From Hyphomicrobium sp. (lineage in GTDB: Bacteria > Pseudomonadota > Alphaproteobacteria > Rhizobiales > Hyphomicrobiaceae): a stretch of 64,000 bases of DNA. How positions within the stretch are numbered: the first letter of the stretch is position 1; the number at the start of each line of letters is the position of its first letter. The notes under the pieces are model-generated. The model was not told where the DNA came from. It searched no databases and worked only from the letters and a program-made list of their open reading frames with translations. Shown one piece after another: positions 10,737-19,661 of this stretch. The position numbers were made by a program, and so were the translations under genes. Where the stretch lies: NCBI GenBank assembly GCA_030148725.1, contig JASBSU010000004.1:124001-188000 (forward strand), written 5' to 3'.

Positions 10737-11009
10737 TCAACGTCGCTTCAAGAGTCCCAGCACAAACAGCAGGATGACGGCTCCGAGGGTGGCAGCTAGA
10801 AAATTCCCGCTGGTCGACACCGGCACCATCCCGAGGTGCGGCAGGATGAGGCCGCCAATGCAGGCGCCGAGGATGCCGATCACCATGTTGCCGACAAAGC
10901 CGAAGCCGTAGCCCTCGACGATCTTGCCGGCGAGCCATCCGGCCAGGGCGCCGATGATGATCCAGCCAAGAAACGACATCGGTGCTAGCGCCATGGTGCT
11001 CCCCATCAC
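10737..11009 (-). CDS. GlsB/YeaQ/YmgE family (transglycosylase-associated) membrane protein
   Basis: FLGWIIIGALAGWLAGKIVEGYGFGFVGNMVIGILGACIGG. Confidence 0.88.
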   Translation of the reverse strand: MMGSTMALAPMSFLGWIIIGALAGWLAGKIVEGYGFGFVGNMVIGILGACIGGLILPHLGMVPVSTSGNFLAATLGAVILLFVLGLLKRR

Positions 11010-11051
11010 GAATCGCTGATGTCAATTACCTACAACGTTCCTTTCGTAGCG

Positions 11052-12140
11052 TCATCGGCGGATCAGGAGGCTATCGGTCACGGCGTCCAGGTTGGCGCAT
11101 CCGGTGAGCGCCATGGCGATGGCGAACTCGTCGCGCAGCAGCCGCAGCACGTGGGCCGCGCCGAGCGGTCCGGCGACGGCAAGGCCGTAGACGACGGGCC
11201 GGCCCACAAGCACTGCGGTGGCGCCGCTGGCGAGTGCCTTCAGGACGTCCGTGCCGCGGCGGATGCCTCCGTCCATGAGCACCGGCACGCGTCCTGCGAT
11301 GCGATCGGCGACGGCAGGCAGGGCCTCGATGGTCGCTGGCAGCGTGTCGAGCGTGCGTCCGCCATGATTGGAAACGATGACGCCGGCCGCCCCGTGGCGC
11401 ACCGACAGCTCGGCGTCGTCCGGCGAGAGAATGCCTTTGAGTAGGATCGGAAGGCGCGTATTTCCGGCCAGCCAGTCGATGTCGGCCCAGGTCGGCGCAA
11501 GCGACATGAAATGGTCGAGTGAGCGCGCCGGGTCGAATGACATGTGCGGCGAGGCGTAGTGCTCGATGTTTGCCGCCCGCACCCCCTCGGGCAGCGCGAA
11601 GCCGGCTCGGCGCTCGCGGTCGCGGACGCCGTTGACGGGGGCATCGACGGTGACGACCAGCGCTTCGTATCCCGCAGCCTCCGCGCGGCGCACGAGGTCG
11701 AGCGTCTCGGCGCGATCGGGCAGCAGGTAGAGTTGCAGCCAGCGGCGGCCGTCGCCAACCGCGGCAACACTTTCCAGCGTGTCGGTCGAGAGGGAGCTGA
11801 GGACGAAACCCGCGTCTTGGGCGGCGGCAGCGGCCGCTGTGCCGCGCTCGCCATCGGGATGCGCTAGGCGCTGGTAGGCGACGGGGGCGACAAGGATCGG
11901 ATGCGCGAACGAGCGGCCGAGAAGCTGCAGTGTCGTGTCTATACCGGTCGTGCCGCTCAGAATGCGCGGCAGAATTTGCAGACGTTCGAAGGCTTCGCGG
12001 TTCCAGCGCAGCGTGATCTCGTCGCCGGCGCCGCCGGAGATGTAGGCCCAGGCGCTGGGCGTCGGCCGCTCGGCGGCAAGCCGCTCGTAGTCGGCAATGT
12101 TGACGACGCCGGCGGGGATCTGGCTCTGGTGCTGTGTCAC
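11052..12140 (-). CDS. FMN-dependent alpha-hydroxy-acid oxidizing protein (lactate oxidase/dehydrogenase family)
   Basis: 362 aa; LVVTVDAPVNGVRDRERRAGF, GVIVSNHGGRTLDTLPATIEALP, VLMDGGIRRGTDVLKALASGA. Confidence 0.9.
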   Translation of the reverse strand: MTQHQSQIPAGVVNIADYERLAAERPTPSAWAYISGGAGDEITLRWNREAFERLQILPRILSGTTGIDTTLQLLGRSFAHPILVAPVAYQRLAHPDGERGTAAAAAAQDAGFVLSSLSTDTLESVAAVGDGRRWLQLYLLPDRAETLDLVRRAEAAGYEALVVTVDAPVNGVRDRERRAGFALPEGVRAANIEHYASPHMSFDPARSLDHFMSLAPTWADIDWLAGNTRLPILLKGILSPDDAELSVRHGAAGVIVSNHGGRTLDTLPATIEALPAVADRIAGRVPVLMDGGIRRGTDVLKALASGATAVLVGRPVVYGLAVAGPLGAAHVLRLLRDEFAIAMALTGCANLDAVTDSLLIRR

Positions 12141-12415
12141 GACTGGTTGGATTTTAGAGTTTCGCGCGGACTTGGCTCACACCAGTAGCCTGTCAAATAG
12201 ACCAGCGGCAAACTTCACGTCGCTATCGTTGATTGCCGCCGCGCGAGGTCCCGCGAGCGCGCAGCTGCCGCTTTGCTCCGACTGTCATAAATGGCGGTTA
12301 AGCACATAGGTATTGTACTGGGGGGGCGGCTGCACTAAGTGGGTCCCCTCAGAGCTGCCGGACCGCAATGCTAAGGCAGGCATAGGTTTCCATCCTTGCC
12401 ATCGGGAGACTTGAA

Positions 12416-13630
12416 TTGGAAGGTGTCCTCATCATCGGCGCCGGCGCCGCTGGATCTGTCACCGCTCAGAAAGCCGCGATGAACCGTGACGTGTTCAAGC
12501 GCGTCCATCTGGCCTCGCGCCGTCTCGCAAGCTGTGAGGCCGTTGCCAAGCGCTGCGTGACGCCCATCGAGATCAGCCAGGTCGATGCCGACAACGTCGC
12601 GGAGACGGTGGCGTTGATCAAGAAGGTCAAGCCGGACCTCGTGATCAACATGGCGCTTCCGTATCAGGATCTGCCGATCATGGATGCGTGCCTGGAGACG
12701 GGCGTGCACTACATGGACACGGCAAACTATGAGCCGCGCGATGTCGCGAAGTTCGAGTACTCGTGGCAGTGGAAGTACCAGGACCGCTACAAGGACAAGG
12801 GCATCATGGCGGTGCTCGGCTGCGGGTTCGATCCTGGCGTCTCGAACATCTTCTGCGCGTATGCGCAGGAGCACCTGTTCGACACCATCGAGACGATCGA
12901 CATCATCGACTGCAATGATGGCAGCCACGGCAAGTCGTTCGCGACGAACTTCAATCCGGAGATCAATCTCCGCGAGGTGACGCAGCGCGGCAAATATTGG
13001 AAGGACGGCAAGTGGATCGACATCGATCCGCTGTCGATCTCGACCATGATCGACTATCCGGAAGTCGGCCCGCGCAAGAGCTACCTCATCTATCACGAGG
13101 AGGAGGAGAGCCTCGTTCAGAACATCAAGGGTCTGAAGCAGATCCGTTTCTGGATGACCTTCTCGGACAACTACATCAAGCACCTTGACGTGCTGCAGAG
13201 CGTTGGCATGACGCGTATCGATCCCGTCATGTACAAGGGCACGCCGGTGATCCCGATGGAGTTCCTGAAGGAGCTGCTGCCGCCGCCGTCGTCGCTGGGC
13301 GAGAACTACACCGGGCGTACGTCGATCGGCTGCATCATCGATGGCACCAAGGACGGCAAGCGCAAGACGGTGCTGATCTATAACGTCTGCGACCATGCCC
13401 AGTGCTACGCGGAGACGGGCGCCCAGGCGGTGTCGTATACGACGGGCGTGCCGCCGGTCGTCGGCGCGATCCAGATGTTCCAGGGCGCGTGGGGTGGCAA
13501 GGGCGTCTACAACGTCGAGCAGCTGCCCTCGAAGCCGTTTCTCGACGAGCTCGGTAAGCAGGGTCTGCCGTGGCACGTCAAGGACATCACGCCTGCCGAT
13601 CAGGCAGAGCTGTTCGCGGTCAAGACCTGA
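12416..13630 (+). CDS. saccharopine dehydrogenase family protein, probable carboxynorspermidine synthase
   Basis: 404 aa, TTG start; MEGVLIIGAGAAGSVTAQKAAMN... Rossmann motif; a carboxynorspermidine decarboxylase lies downstream. Confidence 0.88.
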   Translation: MEGVLIIGAGAAGSVTAQKAAMNRDVFKRVHLASRRLASCEAVAKRCVTPIEISQVDADNVAETVALIKKVKPDLVINMALPYQDLPIMDACLETGVHYMDTANYEPRDVAKFEYSWQWKYQDRYKDKGIMAVLGCGFDPGVSNIFCAYAQEHLFDTIETIDIIDCNDGSHGKSFATNFNPEINLREVTQRGKYWKDGKWIDIDPLSISTMIDYPEVGPRKSYLIYHEEEESLVQNIKGLKQIRFWMTFSDNYIKHLDVLQSVGMTRIDPVMYKGTPVIPMEFLKELLPPPSSLGENYTGRTSIGCIIDGTKDGKRKTVLIYNVCDHAQCYAETGAQAVSYTTGVPPVVGAIQMFQGAWGGKGVYNVEQLPSKPFLDELGKQGLPWHVKDITPADQAELFAVKT

Positions 13631-13658
13631 GCCGACCCGCGCTTAACCCGGTTGAAGC

Positions 13659-13686
13659 GAAAGGGTGGCCTATGCCACCCTTTTTC
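13659..13686 (+). terminator. putative rho-independent terminator
   Basis: gaaagggtggc-ctat-gccacccttttt just after the stop of the 12416-13630 CDS. Confidence 0.65.
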
Positions 13687-13750
13687 GTGTCAAACTTCGG
13701 CCAGTACCATCAAGGAGATGGTGACTGAGAAACGGAGTTCGGGGGAGTGA

Positions 13751-15076
13751 ATGCCAGAGGCTGCGAGATCGGAGGTCACGGAGCCTTCGACCACACGCCA
13801 TGTCGTGGTGACGGTCCACGGCACCAACAGCCAGCATGCCGATGACGTCGGCGAGCGGTGGTGGCAGAGGGGTTCGCCCTTCGCGGCCGAGCTGGAAGCA
13901 GCCTTTGATCGGCGTGGCGTGAAGGATGTGGAGTTCCTGCCGCTGCACTGGTCCGGCCGGAATTCCGATTTCGATCGCCTGCTCGGCTCTACGGAACTCG
14001 CGCGCGTGCTGCGCGGCCTGGAGAAATCAGGGACCTCCTACTCGATCATCGCGCACAGCCACGGGGGGAATGTCACTGCGGAGGGTTTGGCGCGGATCGG
14101 ATCCTCGCCGCTGCGCGGGGGGATCGTCACGTTCGGCACGCCATTCTTTCGTCGCCGCCTCAAGACCGTGCCGTGGCTGATCGCGTTATTCCAGGCGGCG
14201 ATGGGCATCATCATCGCGCCGATCATGGTCTGGTACCTCGTGACCATCCTCGGCGGCGGCACGACGAAGTGGATCGAAACCATCCTGTTCTTCGGTGGGC
14301 TGCTGGCGCTGTCGCTGTGGAGCGCGCGGCGTGGTCTCGGCACGCTTCTGTGGCGGCGATGGGCGAAGCATCGTATCGCGCGCGGCATCAAGCCTGGGCA
14401 GTGGCTCGTCATTCACAGTCCGCGCGATGAAGCCATGCGCCTGTTGGAGACGGCGGCGGCGATCTCCCCGCAATATGTCACGGTCGGCGCCGCGATGCGC
14501 TCGCTGACCGCGTTTGCGCGGCTGATCGGTGTGGTCGGCACAATCGCGTTCTTCGTTGCGACCGCCGGATACTTCTTCACGCCCATCGTCGAGAAGCTGA
14601 AGGCGGGAGAGTTCGGGCTCGGCGCAGCGGCAGATCTCACGTTCATCCTGCTGGTGCCGATCGTCTATGGCGTCATCTTCGGCGCGGTCTGGCTGCTGGC
14701 GCGGCTCGGCGGGGCGTGGCTGTGGGCGAAAACCCTCACGGCGGCCATCCACGGCGGCGTGGTGGGTGCGGCTTATGGCGGCGACGCGGCTTACGTACTC
14801 AAAGGCGTTGGGCATTTCCCGGCGTACATCAGCGAACTGAGTGAGGTCCGGATCGAGGCGACAAACCTCGGTGGCATCGACGACGAGGCGGTTTTCGTTG
14901 CCGCGCACAAGCTCTATTCGTCGTTCGTAGCGTCTGACGCCCCGGATGGGGGCCTCGCCGACCCGGACGCCATGTGGAAGCACTTGAGCGACGCGCTCTA
15001 CCACAACGCCTACATGCGCGATTCCCGCGTGGTGGATACTGTTTGCGACCATCTCATCGCGATGCGTGGGCGATAG
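13751..15076 (+). CDS. membrane-embedded alpha/beta-hydrolase (esterase/lipase-like)
   Basis: HVVVTVHGTNSQHADD, nucleophile-elbow-like IIAHSHGGNV, then at least four hydrophobic segments. Confidence 0.65.
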   Translation: MPEAARSEVTEPSTTRHVVVTVHGTNSQHADDVGERWWQRGSPFAAELEAAFDRRGVKDVEFLPLHWSGRNSDFDRLLGSTELARVLRGLEKSGTSYSIIAHSHGGNVTAEGLARIGSSPLRGGIVTFGTPFFRRRLKTVPWLIALFQAAMGIIIAPIMVWYLVTILGGGTTKWIETILFFGGLLALSLWSARRGLGTLLWRRWAKHRIARGIKPGQWLVIHSPRDEAMRLLETAAAISPQYVTVGAAMRSLTAFARLIGVVGTIAFFVATAGYFFTPIVEKLKAGEFGLGAAADLTFILLVPIVYGVIFGAVWLLARLGGAWLWAKTLTAAIHGGVVGAAYGGDAAYVLKGVGHFPAYISELSEVRIEATNLGGIDDEAVFVAAHKLYSSFVASDAPDGGLADPDAMWKHLSDALYHNAYMRDSRVVDTVCDHLIAMRGR

Positions 15077-15164
15077 TTGGCCATTCGGGACAGGCGGCAC
15101 TTTCACCAACCTGTCACCAATGCCATATACCGGGCGCTTTACTTTTCCGGCCACCGCTCAGGAC

Positions 15165-16313
15165 ATGCCTTCAATGCTCGACAAGCTGCCAGCCGACATG
15201 CGCACGCCCGCGTATGTGCTCGACGTTGCCGCCCTGAAGCGCAACCTTTCAACGGTCGAGCGCATCCGGCGCGAGGCGGGGTGCAAGGTTCTGCTCGCCA
15301 CCAAGGCGTGGGCGATGCCGGCAGCCTTCCCGCTGATGCGTGATGCCGTCGATGGCACCACAGCGAGCGGCGAATACGAGGCGCGGCTCGGGCATGAGGA
15401 GTTTGGCAAGGAGGTGCACGTCTACGCGCCGGCCTACTCGCCCGGCGAGGTGGAGCGCGTCACCGCTTACGCCGACCACATCTATTTCAATTCGCCCGAG
15501 CAGATCGCGCGCTATGGCGGCGTCGCCAAGGCTGCCGGCGCCAAGCTCGGCGTGCGTATCAATCCCGGCTATTCGAATGCGACGCTCGGCGGCCCACTGT
15601 ATGATCCTTGCGCGCCGTGCTCTCGCTTCGGTACGACGCGCGAGCAGATCGACGAACTGCCCTGGGGCGACATCGACGTATTCCATGCACACGCGCTGTG
15701 CGAGAGCTTGGCGGACGGGTCGGTCGGGCTGATCGAGCACGTGGCGCGCACGTTCGCGCCGTATATCCGCAAGGTGAAGGCGGTGAATTTCGGCGGCGGC
15801 CACTTCATCAACAAGCCCGGGTATGACGTCGACAAGCTGATTGCGGCCATCAAGGCATTCCGTTCGGACTTCGGCGTCGAGGTGATCCTCGAGCCGGGTG
15901 GCGGCATCGTCGTCGATACGGGCTATCTGGTTTCGAGCGTGATCGGGCTGCATTGGAACGAGCGCAACCTTGCGATCCTCGATACGTCGGCGAGTTGCCA
16001 TATGCCGGATGTGCTCGAGGTCCCGTACACGCCAGCCATCGTCGGCGCGGATGCAGCGGGAGTCAAAGCGCACACGTATGTTCTCGGCGGCAAGACCTGC
16101 ATGACCGGCGACGTTATCGGCGAGTACTCATTCGCCGAGCCGTTGCAGGTCGGGAGCCGGGTCGTGTTCACCGACATGATGCAATACAGCTTCGTGAAGA
16201 ACACGACGTTCAACGGCACGCCGCGGCCCGACATCGGGATTCTCGATGAGGATGGGAGCTACCGCGTCGTGGCGACGTTCGGCTACGACGACTTCCGCCA
16301 CACGCTCGGCTGA
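15165..16313 (+). CDS. nspC: carboxynorspermidine decarboxylase
   Basis: MLDKLPADMRTPAYVLDVAALKRNLSTVERIRREAGCKVLLATKAWAMPAAFP...; fold-III PLP decarboxylase with LGVRINPGYS, CESLADG, NFGGGHF. ORF track starts at 15066; the start at 15165 or 15174 looks more likely. Confidence 0.9.
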   Translation: MPSMLDKLPADMRTPAYVLDVAALKRNLSTVERIRREAGCKVLLATKAWAMPAAFPLMRDAVDGTTASGEYEARLGHEEFGKEVHVYAPAYSPGEVERVTAYADHIYFNSPEQIARYGGVAKAAGAKLGVRINPGYSNATLGGPLYDPCAPCSRFGTTREQIDELPWGDIDVFHAHALCESLADGSVGLIEHVARTFAPYIRKVKAVNFGGGHFINKPGYDVDKLIAAIKAFRSDFGVEVILEPGGGIVVDTGYLVSSVIGLHWNERNLAILDTSASCHMPDVLEVPYTPAIVGADAAGVKAHTYVLGGKTCMTGDVIGEYSFAEPLQVGSRVVFTDMMQYSFVKNTTFNGTPRPDIGILDEDGSYRVVATFGYDDFRHTLG

Positions 16314-16319
16314 GCGGTG

Positions 16320-16775
16320 CTAGCGCGGCGTCGATTCGTCGGCGAGCAGCCGATAGAAGGCTGCCGTGCGCGCCGCGTCGTGAAATTGCTCGACGCTCTC
16401 GATCCTGCCGTCCCGAAACGTGGTGACCTGGCGATAGCTTCCCGTCAACACATGGCCGGTGAGCTTGTGGCGGACGTAGAAATCGACCTTCGCGTAGCCG
16501 ATGCCATCGGTCAGTCGGAAGTGCTCGAGGACCGAGGTGCTCTCCATCGTTGCTGCAATTGCCTCAACGAAGGATCGAAACAGCGGCTTGCCCCGCACTA
16601 CGAGCGGCCCTTGCTCTGCGCCCCCGATGTTGGACCAGAAGGTCAGGTCTTCGATGTATTGGGCGAGCAGGGTCTCAATGTCGCCGTTGCTCCAGGAACG
16701 ATAGGCTGTGTCGACAAGCTGACGGGCAGCGTGCTCATTCATCTGTGGTCGCTGTCCCAAAGCGTTCTTTGCCAT
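16320..16775 (-). CDS. SnoaL-like / NTF2-fold protein
   Basis: MAKNALGQRPQMNEHAARQLVDTAYRSWSNGDIETLLAQYIEDLTFWSNIGG...; internal start chosen over the 225-aa ORF. Confidence 0.7.
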   Translation of the reverse strand: MAKNALGQRPQMNEHAARQLVDTAYRSWSNGDIETLLAQYIEDLTFWSNIGGAEQGPLVVRGKPLFRSFVEAIAATMESTSVLEHFRLTDGIGYAKVDFYVRHKLTGHVLTGSYRQVTTFRDGRIESVEQFHDAARTAAFYRLLADESTPR

Positions 16776-16983
16776 GCGTCCCGTTCTGAACAGAATATAA
16801 TAGGGTTCGCGGTCTCGGCTCAACCTGTGACCAAATAGCCGTTTTTGTGGATATATTCGCCGCCAGTTTCCCCGAAATTGGGGCTTGCGGGGCTCAGGGT
16901 TCGAACCCGGTGGGCAGGTGCCATCGCATGCTTGACCCGTTCGGGCGAGGCGTTGCATGAGGCGCTGAGCCAAGGAGCGCAGC

Positions 16984-19290
16984 ATGGACAAGATCAATCA
17001 ACGCATCGCCACGGAGCTTGGGGTCGCAGAGCGGCAGGTCGCCTCTGCGGTCGAGCTGCTCGGGGAAGGTGCGACCGTTCCGTTCATCGCGCGCTATCGT
17101 AAGGAGAAGACCGGCGGGCTCGACGATACGCAGCTGCGCAAGCTTGAGGAGCGGCTGTCCTATCTGCGCGAGCTTGAGGATCGGCGGAGCAGCGTCCGCA
17201 AGACCATCGAGGGGCTCGGCAAGCTGACGCCGGAGCTGGCGCGCGCCATCGACGGCGCGGCTACCAAAATCGAGCTGGAGGACATCTACGCCCCGTTCAA
17301 GCCGAAGCGGCGGACCAAGGCGCAGATTGCGCGCGAGGCTGGGCTCGAGCAGCTCAGCGAGGCATTGCTGAAAAACCCGCAGCTCGATCCGGCGACGGAA
17401 GCTGCCAAGTACATCGATGCAGAGAAAGGCGTCGCGGACGCAAAGGCGGCTCTCGATGGCGCGCGTCACATTCTCATCGAGCAGATCGCGGAAACGCCGG
17501 CGCTGGTCGGGAATCTTCGCGAATGGTTGTGGGCGGAGGGCGAGCTGAAGTCGGCGGTGCGCAAGGGCAAGAGCGAAGAGGGCGCGAAGTTCGCCGACTA
17601 TTTCGAGTTCGGCCAACGCATCAAGGATATGCCATCGCATCGTGCGCTCGCGATGTTGCGCGGCCTCAATGAAGGCGTGCTGGAGCTCGATCTCGATGTC
17701 GCGCACGAGAAGGGCAAGCCGCATCCCGCCGAGGGACGAATTCGAACCGCGGTCGGAATCCTCGATCGCGGGCGCCCTGCCGATGCGTGGCTCGGCGAAA
17801 CGGTTCACAAAGCCTGGGCGGACAAGCTTTCCGGGTCGCTGCAGACCGGCCTCCTGGCGCGACTGAAGGAACGCGCCGACGCGGAAGCGACTTCCGTGTT
17901 CTCACGTAATCTCAAAGATCTGCTGCTCGCCGCTCCGGCCGGCCCGCGGACGACCATGGGCCTCGATCCCGGCATCCGCACCGGTGTCAAAGTGGCCGTC
18001 GTCGACGCCACGGGCAAACTGCTGGCCACGACGACCATCTATCCGCACGAGCCGCGGCGTGACTGGAACGGATCGCTGGCAACGCTCGCTGCGCTGTGCA
18101 AGCAGCACAAGGTCGATATCGTCAGTGTGGGCAACGGCACGGGTGGGCGCGAGACCGACAAACTGGTCGCCGAGCTGATGTCGAAAATGCCGGACCTGAA
18201 TCTGACGAAGGCGATGGTGTCGGAGGCCGGCGCGTCGGTCTATTCGGCTTCCGAACTTGCGGCGAAAGAGTTCCCCGATCTCGATGTCAGTCTGCGCGGT
18301 GCGGTCTCGATTGCGCGGCGCCTGCAGGATCCGCTGGCCGAACTCGTCAAGATCGAGCCGAAGGCTATCGGTGTCGGCCAGTACCAGCACGACGTCGACC
18401 AGAGCGGACTTGCACGGTCGCTCGACGCGGTGGTGGAGGATTGCGTCAACTCGGTGGGCGTGGACGTCAACATGGCGTCGGCGCCGCTGCTGTCGCGCGT
18501 GTCGGGTCTCAACCAGACGCTGGCGTCAAATATCGTGGCGTTTCGCGACGAGAACGGTGCCTTCAAGTCGCGCGCGGCGCTGAAGAAGGTGCCGCGGCTC
18601 GGTGCAAAGGCATTCGAACAGGCCGCGGGGTTCCTGCGCATCATGAACGGCAGCAATCCGCTCGATGCCTCGGCGGTGCATCCGGAAGCGTACGTCGTCG
18701 TCGAGAAGATCGCGGATGCGACCAAGCGCCCGCTCAAGTCGATCATAGGCGACAAGGCGTTTCTGAAGTCGCTGAAGCCGGCGCAATTCGCCGATGAGGC
18801 ATTCGGTGTTCCGACCGTCACGGACATTCTGGCGGAGCTCGAGAAGCCGGGCCGCGATCCGCGACCGGAATTCAAGACGGCGACGTTCCAGGAGGGCGTC
18901 GACAGCATCACCGACCTCAAACCCGGCATGCAGCTGGAAGGCGTTGTCACCAACGTTGCCGCGTTTGGCGCGTTCGTCGACGTCGGCGTGCATCAGGACG
19001 GGCTCGTGCACATCTCCGAGCTGGCCGACCGGTTCGTGAAAGATCCGCACGAGATCGTCAAAGCGGGTGACGTGGTGAAGGTGCGCGTCAAGGAGGTCGA
19101 TGTGCCGCGTAAGCGTATCGCGCTGACGATGAAGTCGGGCGCGATCGACACGGTGGGTTCTGGGGGTCGGCCGGCAACGGCATCACCGGCGCCGCGAGGC
19201 GGTGCACAGGTGCCTCGCCCGGGTTCGCAGGCGCCGGCTGAGAGCGCACTCGCCGCCGCGCTGCGACGTGCTCAGGAAAAGGGGAATTGA
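16984..19290 (+). CDS. tex: Tex family transcription accessory protein / S1 RNA-binding protein
   Basis: 768 aa; GEGATVPFIARYRKEKTGGLDD, TTMGLDPGIRTGVKVAVVD, C-terminal S1 GMQLEGVVTNVAAFGAFVDVGVHQDGLVHISEL. Confidence 0.95.
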   Translation: MDKINQRIATELGVAERQVASAVELLGEGATVPFIARYRKEKTGGLDDTQLRKLEERLSYLRELEDRRSSVRKTIEGLGKLTPELARAIDGAATKIELEDIYAPFKPKRRTKAQIAREAGLEQLSEALLKNPQLDPATEAAKYIDAEKGVADAKAALDGARHILIEQIAETPALVGNLREWLWAEGELKSAVRKGKSEEGAKFADYFEFGQRIKDMPSHRALAMLRGLNEGVLELDLDVAHEKGKPHPAEGRIRTAVGILDRGRPADAWLGETVHKAWADKLSGSLQTGLLARLKERADAEATSVFSRNLKDLLLAAPAGPRTTMGLDPGIRTGVKVAVVDATGKLLATTTIYPHEPRRDWNGSLATLAALCKQHKVDIVSVGNGTGGRETDKLVAELMSKMPDLNLTKAMVSEAGASVYSASELAAKEFPDLDVSLRGAVSIARRLQDPLAELVKIEPKAIGVGQYQHDVDQSGLARSLDAVVEDCVNSVGVDVNMASAPLLSRVSGLNQTLASNIVAFRDENGAFKSRAALKKVPRLGAKAFEQAAGFLRIMNGSNPLDASAVHPEAYVVVEKIADATKRPLKSIIGDKAFLKSLKPAQFADEAFGVPTVTDILAELEKPGRDPRPEFKTATFQEGVDSITDLKPGMQLEGVVTNVAAFGAFVDVGVHQDGLVHISELADRFVKDPHEIVKAGDVVKVRVKEVDVPRKRIALTMKSGAIDTVGSGGRPATASPAPRGGAQVPRPGSQAPAESALAAALRRAQEKGN

Positions 19291-19661
19291 GGTCTGAGCC
19301 GGCGGCGGTCGATCCGCCCGGCGCCAACTGGGTGGCTCAAGGCGCCCTTGCGTCCGTGGGCCGTGCCCTCAGGCTGGCATCGCGACTTTCGGTGTTGCTC
19401 ACAGGCAGTGCGCGGCCTCCAGCTTGATAAGCATGCCTGTTGCTGCGTCTCGACATCTGGACCCGCCGATGGCATTGCGGAAGCGGCTACACGGATCGCC
19501 CGAAGGCCTCGAAGACATTCTTTGACGCTGTGTGGCGGCCCTGGTACCGCGCTATGCCTTTTTGAACGTTGGGATTGCCCGCCGAAGCGATCTCGAAACA
19601 GTTCGGCGTTAGGGATCACGAGCCAAACCGGCTATCGTTACGTCTCCCCTTCGGCATCCTA

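Noticed and set aside
12371-13576. 401-aa minus-strand ORF opposite carboxynorspermidine synthase
   Set aside because: Composition (LRD/HRR-rich) is that of an antisense frame; the plus-strand product is a clear family member
16897-16908. gggttcgaaccc palindrome resembling a tRNA T-arm
   Set aside because: I looked for a matching acceptor stem and anticodon arm on both strands and found none; at most a remnant
19272-19619. ORFs on both strands between tex and the ExbD/TonB-C gene
   Set aside because: Neither reading looks like a protein; probably intergenic or decayed sequence
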